From positions 1,364,001 through 1,428,000 of the forward strand of contig JABYQN010000004.1 in NCBI GenBank assembly GCA_022606135.1: a stretch of 64,000 nucleotides of DNA, read 5' to 3'. Made by a program: the position numbers and the translations under genes. Of this stretch, positions 12,416 to 22,496 are shown piece after piece. Below the pieces are notes generated by a model. That model was not told where the DNA came from. It made no database searches and was given only the letters and a program-made list of their open reading frames with translations. Origin of the DNA: Fomes fomentarius. Its lineage: Eukaryota; Basidiomycota; Agaricomycetes; Polyporales; Polyporaceae. Each line of letters begins with the position of its first letter. Position 1 is the stretch's first letter.

Positions 12416-13091
12416 TCACACCTTTCCTGGCACCACAAGGGGTGCGATCCTTGCAGTGGGCCATGCTGTAGTGGCGGAAGCGCGACGGAGTTTAGGGCGC
12501 TGGAGCGCGAGCGGCCTCTGCTGCTCCCATTCCTGCAGGCAGCGTACAAAGCTCGAGTTGGGCTTGATGCAGGCGCGCTTGCGCTTGACGAAGTCAAAGG
12601 CGAAGTCGTAGCTCATGTTGTGAGTATAGATGAGGTACGCGATGACGATGGAGGCAGAGCGCGAAATACCCTAGACACACTCGAGTGAGACACGTGGTCC
12701 AGCGAGAGAAGTGTGAGAAGAAGAAGCGCACCTGCTGGCAATGAACGAGAACGTTGATGCCCCGTCTGAGCTTGTCGTCTATCCAGTGGACGGTGGACTC
12801 GAGGTGAGGGTGGAGGTCGGTGCTAGTGCTGTCAGAGATGTTAAGGCGGCAGCACTCGAGCTCGTTGCCCTGGGCGGCGTGGGCCTCGACGGAGGGCAGC
12901 CAGGGAGACTCGAGTATCTGAACGACGGCCTGAATTTGATGAGATGTGAGGAGGGCAGGATCGAGGATGGCAGTAAAGGAGCCGAGGTAGAGGGCGCCTG
13001 TGTGCTGCTGGGGCGAGGCGGAAAGGATCAAGTGCATGGGGATGCACATGGCCTCCATGACCTCGGACGGAAGGTCGGTGAAGCTGATCAT
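12416..13091 (-). CDS. Small dual-specificity protein phosphatase
   Basis: Expected to remove phosphate from phospho-Tyr and phospho-Ser/Thr through a cysteinyl-phosphate intermediate. Exon 1 runs from the ATG at 13091 to HCQQ near 12735. A short intron (donor GTGCGC, acceptor TCTAG) leads into GISRSASIVIAYLIYTHN, which completes the signature HCxxGxSRS: catalytic Cys, five residues, then Arg. Exon 1 also carries LYLGSF near the N-terminus and a conserved Asp-containing loop (NISDST), both typical of the DUSP fold. The tail includes a basic segment (FVKRKRACIKP) and stops with TGA at 12416. Length is about 200 residues, a stand-alone catalytic domain without targeting sequence. A TATA-like CATATAAT lies near 13200. 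Substrate is unknown. Confidence 0.85.
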
Positions 13092-13654
13092 GACTGATGA
13101 AAGTTCGAGATTGCGAGTGTGAGTAAATGAGTTGGAGTGGGTGAGTAGATGAGCTAGAGTGGGTGGAAGATATGAAGGCCCCGAAAAAGACCGGGGATTA
13201 TATGCAAAACGACCGGCCCCAATGGGGTAGGAGGAGTAATGACAAAGTCTGGCTGTCCGAGTTCAAACAATGTCAAAAGTCAAGAATGGTGCTCTAGGCC
13301 TGGCCTATACCTACCGTCGAGATGATCGTGTGTGAGCCCCTTGCGCGTGGTAGCCGCTCGCATCCACCCGCGCCCGCTCTCCTCCCTCTGCATATCTATC
13401 TCTGTTGCCCCTACACACCTCACAAGGCTGCGGATGTGTCATCTGGCCCATCCGGTTTTGAATACGACTATGCACGGCGGTGCGGCGTACAGAGGCGGAC
13501 GGGGCTGTGGCTGGCACGGCCGGTCTGGATCACAAGGACAGATGTGGGGCAGAGGAGGACGGATGACGTCTGTCGCTCTACCTGCTATACCGCTTGGTGA
13601 GGTCCTAATACCGCGGCCATTGACCGCTTCGCCTTCGAGATCGACAGGCGGCAC
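13092..13654. other. Upstream region of the phosphatase gene
   Basis: Contains the phosphatase promoter. No gene seen; short frames on both strands are Pro/Arg-biased and overlap one another. Confidence 0.5.
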
Positions 13655-13715
13655 AGTTTACCGTTGGTAGCCAGCGCAATCCGGACGCTCAAGGTGACAG
13701 CATGCAGGATATGGT
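13655..13715 (-). pseudogene. Relic of a second chimerolectin exon
   Basis: On the minus strand this segment reads YHILHAVTLSVRIALATNGK, closely matching the second exon of the lectin gene at 9286-11019 (HILNAVTVGVRIALANNGK). The DNA also matches well, for example GCAATCCGGACG and GCAGGATATGGTAT against GCAATCCGGACG and TCAGGATATGAT. I see no start exon upstream and no continuation downstream, so this is a fragment of a duplicated copy. It lies on the other side of the phosphatase gene from the main copy. Confidence 0.75.
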
Positions 13716-16004
13716 ATTTGCGGAGCCCAGTCTGGGGCATACATATTGTCGGACTTACCTAAGTTTGCTTGTCTACCGCCCGCTGCACGGATAAGACTCG
13801 GGCTCGACAAATGGAGTTGGACGGAGCGTGCAATATGCCTCTCATATGGGCCCCGTTTGCAGTGCATGCATAGCGACACCATCACGGAACTCCCAAGTTT
13901 TGAGGCACAATGCAGGCTCATTTTTCTAGCGTTTTCTTCTCTCTATGGAGACGCATAGGTGCGATGAGCAAGGGGGAGCGAAGGGGAAAGCGACTGTGAA
14001 GGTGCGAGCAGTAAGTTTGAGCGCGCAGACGTGACCGGCTTTGGGTGATGTCACGTCACTAGCACCTGAGTGTGACTCACGCGAAATTGCTCACTCGAAA
14101 GCTTGCCTCGGAGCCTCTTATGGTCATTGTCGCACCGTTATGCAGGTGCAGCACTTGGCACTCTTCTTGTGCACGTCTGCAGACCAGATAATCTCATGAG
14201 GCACTCTCCGGACTCGGAGCCTGAGCAGAAAGTCACTATCACGTGTGCGTGACTACTGATCTCTTCAATTCGACGCCCATCGACCCGAATTTGTTGCTTG
14301 ATTCTGCCCGAGGTGGTTGTACTCACACCTCCCCACACAGTCAATCTTTCCGACACAATATCAATGGCTTGCAGGGAGGATGTCATATGGTGGCAACTAC
14401 AAGGAGGGTCAATGTCTCAAGAATTGGTGAGCGCATTTGACTGGCAGCAGGGAGACCAACACGCATACAAAGAGATACAAGCAACCAATTGCGCACCATT
14501 ACACCTTCGGGAAGAACAAATGGGGAAGCTTCTGGATCCTATCTCTGTACGAGTGAGTGCCTCAGCTCGCTTAGTGTGTTTCTGTTATACCAAGTATATA
14601 TCGTGAATACCAGGTTACAGACCACAAGGCACGTCACAAAAACGGGATGTGCACAATTTTACCACCCGCCTCATACCCGCGCATCCTTGATAGAGCCAAC
14701 TCCAATCCCATAGCAACTGATCTTCGCTAATGGGCATACACAGGGTGTGCGCTTTTGGGTCATGACGAGGTAAGTCGCAGGTAAGAGTTTTCTTGAGAAC
14801 GCATATGCGCCTCAGGTCCTACCAGTCTGAAAGCACTCGCAGCGTCGTCGAAACTCAGCCCGAACGAGGCAATCGTTGGGCTGGAGGAGGAGGAGGCTAA
14901 AGCTTGAGGATAGCGTTGCGCTACAACGCATTCACCCGCAATCTGCTTACCCTGCCTGTGCCTCGCGCAGACGGGCGCACGGGCAAGTCGAAGATCCTGG
15001 TCTACACCGCACGGACACAACTAGTAGGCTATGCCAGCGCCAAGCTCTCGACCCTTTAAGATCCAAGGGTGAGTGTCCGTCTCCTACTTCTACACGTCCC
15101 TACTCAATTTGTTGCCCAGTCATAAGCTAGTCGTAGGTGTTGCAGAAGACCTTGGACCAAACACTCTTGCACCACCCTCCAGGACTATAATGGGACCGAC
15201 GCACGTCCTCGCCGCGCCATTGTTGTTCCATATTAACTCTTTCTTTTATATTAACGAGGACGCGGCGCTTCCCCCGTCCGTCAAGTTCGCTGAGAAGGGC
15301 ATCATATGTCTCCATCCCGGCGAGTCTTTATTGCACAGTTCCGCGTGGGAGATGGCGGGACTATCACTAAGGAGTAGCATCGACGTTCAGCCTCGCATGG
15401 TCGATCTGGGAACAGTCCGACCCGCTGGTGATGGACCAACAGGTTAACATAGTCGCTCAGCTGTGACGGACACATCCACGGACACATGAAGGAGGTGACG
15501 GCGGTGGAACTGGGGAAGAGGATAGAGGAGAATGACGTGCTGGACTGGGCGATACAGCGGTTGAGGGCGCATAAGTATGTGGCGGATGGGATGGAAGAAG
15601 ATCACATGGCAGAGAGGGGGCTGCAATTTGTATTGATCGATGGGTAGTGAGTATCGTTCTGCCAATATATCTATCCTGTGACGGTGTGAGACTTGACGGT
15701 TTGTACTATCTCTAGGCCCAAGTTACTAACACCAGTTTGTGATCTTGTAAAGTAAGGCTACATGGCTTCGATTGGTTAGCAAGTAATTACTGTGTTATCG
15801 AGGGCGCGCGCTCGTGGGAGCGGCTACTACTAGTTATCACGTGTCAGCGATGACGTGCTCAACAACGTTGAACGTTGGACGTCCAACAGCGGTCAATCGG
15901 CGAACGCACTCTTCTCTTGATATATGAGAGCGAGAGGCGACAAGTGATCCAGTCTTCAGCTCCAGGTCTACATCTCCAAGGCCGGTCCAACTCCAGCGCC
16001 TACC
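13716..16004. other. Mostly non-coding, with a possible unrecognised gene remnant near 14.9-15.65 kb
   Basis: From about 14900 to 15650 on the plus strand there are open pieces with protein-like composition, such as GRTGKSKILVYTARTQLVGY (about 14970-15045) and VELGKRIEENDVLDWAIQRL (about 15500-15560). They lie in different frames and are separated by stops. I could not join them with convincing splice sites and do not recognise a family. It may be a decayed gene. The rest shows only short frames. Confidence 0.35.
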
Positions 16005-17784
16005 ATGGCATTCTCACAGATCCTCTCCGATCTCCTCGTGCAGGCACAGACTGTGGAACACTACGCTCAGGCATGTGTTGCTCCATTCCCAGAAACCCAG
16101 GTGTCAGTAGATACCAGTCCGAACAGCCTCTGTGACAGTCTTAGACTCATGCTACATTGCTATCCACAGGCCGTCGGCCAAATCTGATGTAGAAGGAATC
16201 GCGCGTCTGGATTCCCAGATCTCTCTCATCTCCGACACCTTATCTGGCATTACAGCAGCCTTAGAACACAGCCGGCTCATCCTTGTACGCACCCGAAACG
16301 CCTTGGTCGACATCAACACGCTCCCAGACGAACTTCTCTGCCACATCTTCAGTGCTGCAGCAGAAGAGAACATCGTCGCGATCGCCGCAGTGTGTGCCCG
16401 ATGGCGTCGTATATGCCTCACGACTCCCGTCCTCTGGTCCAACATCACGCTCTCCTCGCAGTCACCGTATGGTAGCGCGCTCAATCTTCTCGCCCTTGCT
16501 CGCACATCGGGGCATACGTTAGGAGTCACCGTCTCCGAGAGTGACACATCCATCACTCACTCCTTCCGTTCGGTAGCACACCTTGTTCGCCGTCTAACAC
16601 TCCAGTCGTGGGAGGGCAACGACTGGTTCAGCGGTGGGTTCTCCAGACTCCGCCATTTGCACGTTTCCTCGCGATCCCATGCGATTATCCCCTATCCACT
16701 GGAGCAACAAGAACCATTGAAGACGATGGTTCTGTACAAGTGCCGATTCCCCTACACTGCGGGATGCTACACCGGATTGACTACCCTCGAGATCACCTTC
16801 CCACTCATGACAAATGATGCGTATGACCCCTTCCTGGACTCGCACAAGTCCATCCTTGACGTCCTGGAAGCATGTCCGGACCTGAAGAGCCTTACTTTGC
16901 AGGCGGCTCACGTGCTCAATTTCCGAGAGGTCATCCAACTCGGGCACCCGTCTTCGACTTCTCCGCCACCCATACCATTGCTCCAACTTCGTCGCCTCAA
17001 TCTCCACCTATACGTCTATGCCCTACATGCTTTCCTCAGCCGCATCGAAACCGCGTCGTCTCTGTCCCAGGTACACCTTGCAGCCTACGGGACGGAAATA
17101 CACGAGTTCGCCCACTCCTCCACCATCCCGCAGACCTTCCTCTCCCTCGACCACTCGACCTGTCTCCCAGCTCTCTCCGCCATGCGCTCCTGCACGATCA
17201 GAGCCCGGCGCTATTACGAGGACCATTTCGTCATGAACCTCATCGAGAAGAAAACGCCGACCGACCTCTCGCTCGGCTTCTTCCCCGCTCTCTTCTCCTC
17301 CGGAGAGTACATGACCGCGGCATGGAGCAACTTCTTCGCCTCTGCCTTGGGCGCTCACACTCTTCGCAACCTTCACACTCTCTATCTCGATGATTGCGGG
17401 CCGTACGGAGAGGGTGCCTGCTTCTTCGAGGGAGAGCGTCTCGCAGAGCTGCTTAGTGCAGTGCCTGCACTCCGCATTCTTGGGGTTGTTGTGACTGACC
17501 CCGTCAAGCTCCTCCGGAACGTTGTCGCCGTGCGCAAAGCGCAATTTTCCCCAGGGGGATTAATTCCGGAGCTCGAGACGGTGGTCATCAGAGGGCACAA
17601 TGTACACGAAGACGTCGCGGCGCTTTCTATGCTTCTGCGGGAGCTGCATGTTCGGCGCGTCTCCTTGGTCACGCCCAGCTTTCGTATGGGTACCGTGCGC
17701 GAGCTGCAGGACAGTGGCTTCGAGGTCGACTGGACCTTGCCCTCAGCCTATGACGAGGATGCAGGCTCTGGTCGTGAACCCTGA
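16005..17784 (+). CDS. F-box protein, likely SCF ubiquitin ligase substrate receptor
   Basis: F-box proteins bind Skp1 and present substrates to the SCF ubiquitin ligase. The F-box is clear near 16315-16450: INTLPDELLCHIFSAAAEEN, then VCARWRRICLTTPVLWSNI. About 440 residues follow with the Leu-rich pattern of the large Agaricomycete F-box families (for example LRHLHV, LKSLTLQAAH, LRRLNLHL, LRILGVVV), a degenerate LRR-like substrate region. The main exon has no ATG before the F-box, so I place the start at the ATG at 16005 (MAFSQILSD). Its exon probably ends with CAG at about 16100; an acceptor such as CCCAG just before 16220 restores the frame. The exact intron is inferred. Stop is TGA at 17782. 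The substrate is unknown. Confidence 0.85.
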
Positions 17785-18246
17785 GAGCGACAGGTGAGGC
17801 CCGAGGACCGGACACGATCGCTATATGCAATCATGCTTCATCGTTCGTAACTCGTTGAATTGTGAGGACAACGGGAAAGCATATTTAATAATACGAACAC
17901 AGACTGGTGATTGCATGTATCCGTGATACTGATCCTCAGTGTCGTAGTGTTCCGAACTATCTTTGAATCTCATGGCGCCGGGTTCCATTGAACTGTCGTT
18001 CCTCCTGATCATGTGCCAGTGCTCCTTCTTTCGAGAATCATCGCCTCTGTACTCAATGATTGTTGTTCGGCTCTTTGGTGGACCCCGAGTTCAACATGCG
18101 CCGAGGCATGGGAACACAACAAAAAACCTGAGAGCGCTTGTAGCGCCTTTTCACAAGTTCTCACCATGATCGAGAGATAAACGTCCTCGAGGCTCAGGGA
18201 AGCCAAGTCGCCTCATCACCGCTATAGTGCCAGTTTCCTTACTGAC
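17785..18246. other. Intergenic region after the F-box gene
   Basis: No gene seen. AT-richer than its surroundings near 17875-17900, probably the 3' end of the F-box transcript. Confidence 0.5.
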
Positions 18247-18350
18247 GTATGCGCGATCATGGTACGTGCCACGCATTCGAACTTCGTGGGCGCACTATGT
18301 ATGCGCGATCATGGTACGTGCCACGCATTCGAACTTCGTGGGCGCACTAT
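18247..18350 (+). repeat. Perfect 52-base tandem duplication
   Basis: The unit beginning GTATGCGCGATCATGG and ending GGGCGCACTAT occurs at 18247-18298 and again at 18299-18350 without a mismatch. Perfect identity suggests a recent duplication or an assembly/replication slip. It lies upstream of the doubtful ORF at 18615. Confidence 0.97.
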
Positions 18351-18614
18351 ACGTGGTGGGCGATGACTAGTGACTTTGGTACGCGCCCACAATCACAGCC
18401 GGCTCACTGCTATGCGGTGGATCGATACACCCACCGCAATCTCCTCTGTATAAAATGCACTACAACACGTACAATGGATCATAGGCACTCCTGCCCGCCT
18501 TGGTCATCGAACGACGAGCAGTACGTTTGCGCCACCCATGCTCAACGACTGTGGCGACAGCCAACACTGAACGTTGAACCCTTGTATTCAGCGACACTCA
18601 CCATCACGCACCTC

Positions 18615-19442
18615 ATGACTGTGGAAACCGCCAAACTCTCATCCTCCCATCTAGCGCCTCCTCCGCTTGCTCGTTTGGAAAGACCTGGGCTCGAGAAGAT
18701 GGCCACTCCTTCCTCTATGGCAGATGACGACGATGCGTCACCCGACCTACTAGTCGAGAGCGGACTACTACGCCAGCAGGAGACACACCTCATCACAGAG
18801 CCGTCACTGACCGTGCTCGCCTTTGCACGAGTCATGGTCGGTCTCGTGTGCCTGTTTACCATGGCTCCCTTACCCCTCCGCACGATATCCACTGCACTCG
18901 TGGTCGGAGGACACATCCTCTCCCAGTAGCAGGAGTCGTCGACCCATGCCAACTTCATGATCACTGAATCACATGCGCCACTCCTGGCATTGCTCAGGCT
19001 ATGCGGATGTGCCGTTGCAGTGGGGTGCATCTTCATCTTCGCAATTCGGACTCTTACAATTGATACCCACGCGGAAAGGGGAGAGCATCTGTCTCCCCTA
19101 GGCAGACGAATGGACGGAAGACCTATTGGTGGGGGGGGAGGGCTGGTCCTACAACGGAGAGCAGGGACTGGCGCTTCTGCCATCTGCGGTCCCCTCTCGA
19201 GCCTCGTTGTGGTAGCGTCTCGGGTTGGCTGTCGTTCTTCTGAGCGTGGACACGTTCGCGTTCTGGGTGCTTCTGTCGCCACTAGTACACGATGCGCTCC
19301 TTTGACGGTAGACTCAGGACTGTGCCCGAGTGGTTGGAGCTTGCGTATTACCCCGATCATGTTTATACAACTCACAGCAATGTTTCCTATATGCTCATTA
19401 TGCGACGTACTACTGATCGCCCGTACATCCAATCAGTGCTAG
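18615..19442 (+). pseudogene. Doubtful two-segment membrane ORF split by TAG
   Basis: From the ATG at 18615 a frame runs to TAG at 18927-18929 and, in the same frame, continues from 18930 to 19442. The part before the stop ends with a hydrophobic stretch (VMVGLVCLFTMAPL and ISTALVVGGHIL). The part after it starts with another (LLALLRLCGCAVAVGCIFIF). Read together it would be a small membrane protein of about 275 residues with a charged N-terminus. Against this, the opposite strand is also open for 296 codons, no family is recognised, and GC-rich DNA can look coding on both strands. I keep it as a low-confidence candidate for a broken gene. Confidence 0.25.
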
Positions 19443-19666
19443 GATATGCGGGTAACTGAGACGTTCAAACGTTCGTCAAGGGAATCGGGTGTACATGGAC
19501 TTCGCGACAACGCGCATAGTGTATCTTCAGTCCAAAGCCGCGATGATGTCCTTGTCGTCTGATCATCCTGCCCTATTTGTTAGGTATGCATATGTGGGAC
19601 GCCACATCGTCGATGTTCGGGGAACTATACATACAGCACCTGTCGTACATTGCGCCGACCCGCTGA

Positions 19667-21244
19667 TTACGGGCCTCTAACTGCGACCTTTCCAGCAAGC
19701 TCCTCCATACCCATGTCGCGGAGCCGCTGGGCGAGCACGTCCGTGTTCCCCGCCTGCGCGACGCTCCCAAGGAGCATCTCGCCCATCATAGCCATCATGT
19801 TATCCGCACTGCGCGCCATGTCCGTGCGCTCGTCCCCGAAGTGCGAGCGCATATACACCTCCTCGCCGTGCTCGATGAAGTCGGCGTAGTGCGCGGTCAC
19901 CGTGCGCTGGTTGAATGGCACACGCAGTGACTTGCCTTTTCCTTCGGATGACTCGCCTGCGGAAGCGGACGATTGGTTTTGGACGAGGGGGAGAGAGGAG
20001 GCGAGAGAAGACGGGGATGAGGTGCCGTCCCAGATCGCGTATGGGATATGGATGGTCTCGAGACAACGGAGCGCCTCCCAGTCTTTAGCGACGATGTCGC
20101 CGTCACCGACGCGAAACTGAAGGTTGTAAATGACATACTCCCCTTGGTTGAGAGCGACGATTCCAGAGATTACGTCCTTTACGCTCGCTGGAGGTGTTTC
20201 CTTGACCTGTGGGACGTCCGGAACCACATTTGAACATCGCCGAATCCGATGTGCAACTAGTGTTCACTAACCTCCTGACCATTGAAGTACCTGATCTCAA
20301 GACGCGGAACCTTGTCCCAAGGATCGTTTGCAACACCTACAGCAACATATGACACTCTGGGGCGGTCGGTGACCTTGAGCGACCGGACACCAAAAGTACT
20401 GCAATGACGTACCGATCCCGGGTGAACTTCGCGATGTTGTCTCCCTGCGCTGTCCCATGCAGCACGGCTGAGTTCAAGGAGGGATAACCCACGACTTGTA
20501 TCTGTGAACCAAATACGAGGATCCTCTCCTTATCTTTCCGACGGTTTTGCACGAGCACACGGAGGCCGAGCAGACTGTTCGCGGCGGCCTTGTGGTTGCG
20601 GATGACGGCGCGACCCTTGTCTGGCCCGCTTGCGATTTGTTCTTGTCGGTTGCGGAAGGAGGCGCTGTGATGGCTGGTAGTACTTGTGAGGGACTCGAGG
20701 CTATGACGGAGTAAGGCACAAAAGCGATCAGCAAACGATCGATGGATACAGGAGACGTAGACGCACTCGCAGTCGAGTCTCCCGGAGACGCTGACCCAAC
20801 AACCTACGCCATCTTCGTGCCAATGTGCGAAGGCGGGGTGCTGCGGAAAACGCTCATTCCCGACGGGGTTGACGAGGAACGCGCTCGTCGTGGGCGGGTT
20901 GATGAAGTTGGCGCACTCGCGTTTGTGACGCGACTTGAAGTCCGCGAGCTGGCATGTCTGGTTGCAGTACCGCGCTGCCCTAAAGTGATCAAGTTCAGGA
21001 TTAATATTGTCGCGCCACAGCTATGCAGCTATGCTCACTTGCAACGAGAGCAGCTCTTGAGAGCGTCCCCGCCCTCCTTCCCGCAGTAGGTGCACTTGCC
21101 TTGGGTCATGCGTTCCTCTTCTTGGGTCTGGTTCAATTTCTGACGCATACTAGCCAGTCCAGCCTGTGCCGAGGCCATCATCATATCCATCGGACTGGAC
21201 GGCTGATAGTGCTGGTATCTGCTTCTACTTGAATTGACTGGCAT
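19667..21244 (-). CDS. MYND-type zinc-finger protein
   Basis: The N-terminal region carries a MYND finger, a zinc-binding protein-interaction module: CTYCGKEGGDALKSCSRCK (about 21035-21100), completed after an intron by YCNQTCQLADFKSRHKREC (about 20920-20985). This gives the full C-x2-C, C-x2-C, YC..C and H..C ligand set. The remainder, about 350 residues, includes a central region (FADRFCALLRHSLES, then VLVQNRRKDKERILVF) and a C-terminal region ending in RDMGMEELAGK. No SET domain or other known catalytic motif is visible. The start is taken at the ATG at 21244 (MPVNSSRS), followed by a Met-rich segment; a longer N-terminus from upstream frames is possible. Stop is TAA at 19667. This architecture is common among uncharacterised Agaricomycete MYND proteins. 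Confidence 0.8.
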
Positions 21245-22496
21245 CGTGGCGTGCAGCTGAGCTAGTCTTCCAAGAGAAAGGGGCGTCGATGCGGTCAAAG
21301 TCAGAGCGAAGAACACAGACGAACCAAAAGTGAAACGCGATCTTGGCTGCGTATTTGCGCGGACCTTGCTTGCCAATTTCGCTTACGCTGCCCAAGGTCG
21401 CGTCGCGCTTCACGTGCATGTGACACACGCGAGACGTGACAGGGCTGAATTGCGAGATTACTGAGGACGCATGTTTGCTGCCACCTACTTCAAGACCAAC
21501 AAGTTACCTTCCCCACCCATTGCTCCTCCCAAGAATACAGGTGTTCTACTTTCATCGCATTACCAGATTGACCTGAGCCGCTAGCACTCACTCTCTAGCC
21601 GCCGTCTTCCCGTCACTCAAATTTCGCATTGCTTCAGTACTAGTAGCCGCGAAGACGTCGTTGAAGATGGTGCTATTTGTGCAGCACAGACGGATGAAGG
21701 GAAAGCCTTATTGATAAGATTGATGATATGTGAGTGTGTGCAACCTTTCAAAGGCAACTTCCTAAGCTCAATGACACGTTTTTTAAAGAGTTACTGGTAA
21801 AGTGACGATCCGGATCCGGATCCTGTTGTATGGCGCACCGGGATGTATGCTTATACACATCGCGAATGGCACAATAAATGACACGCGTGGTTAAGCGGCC
21901 TAGTAGCGGAAGCAAGGCGGCGACTGTCAGATCGGTGTTGCATTGCGTTGGGTCCCGTCGTTCACTAATCTGGGAGAAACATCTCCTCCGCTATGCTGAA
22001 CGTTCCGGAGCTGTCTTGCAGATGTAACATGGTGTCTTGAGATGTGCAAGTGCCCAGAGTTCTGAACCCGCTGGACCTTAGCGTTTCTGCCCAATTGGTG
22101 TGTCTACTTCTTCTTACGCCGAGTTCAATATCTCTCAGTAATTGGTCTTCAGCTTCCTCAATAGCACCATCTGGCAATGGAGCAGGGTTTTTGCGCCTTC
22201 ATTTATCCAAAATTATCCTATCCATCGGGGACCCGCAAACGCGAGCGTTATCTCGATAGCTGCTTATCGGAGGTCTTCACGCGACTTATCAACGGGCGTC
22301 ACCTTGACTTTGCATCCCTGCTTCATCTCGAATTTGTCCATTCCCCCTGCCCGATAACACAGCGCGTATCTTATATACCTCCACGCTATACCGCTTGACT
22401 CCCATATCGTTCCCGCTGATCTCGAAGCCCCTTGCTGCCACGTCTTCTCAGTTCTGGCCTTCTCACCGGGTATCTTACTAGACGGGCATTTGCAAG
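21245..22496. other. Intergenic region between divergent MYND and permease genes
   Basis: Holds both promoters. TTATATAC near 22371 is a candidate TATA box for the permease gene. A minus-strand frame at 21965-22177 reads like a protein fragment (GAIEEAEDQLLRDIELGVRR) and may be a relic, but has no recognisable family. GATCCGGATCCGGATC near 21806 is a small palindromic repeat. Confidence 0.45.

Noticed and set aside
16132..16160. F-box protein start at 16132
   Set aside because: The codon there is GTG, not ATG; the ATG at 16005 with an intron is preferred.
18542..19432. 296-codon minus-strand frame
   Set aside because: Very rich in Arg, Ser and Thr with no motif. The plus strand over the same bases has hydrophobic segments and is the slightly better candidate.
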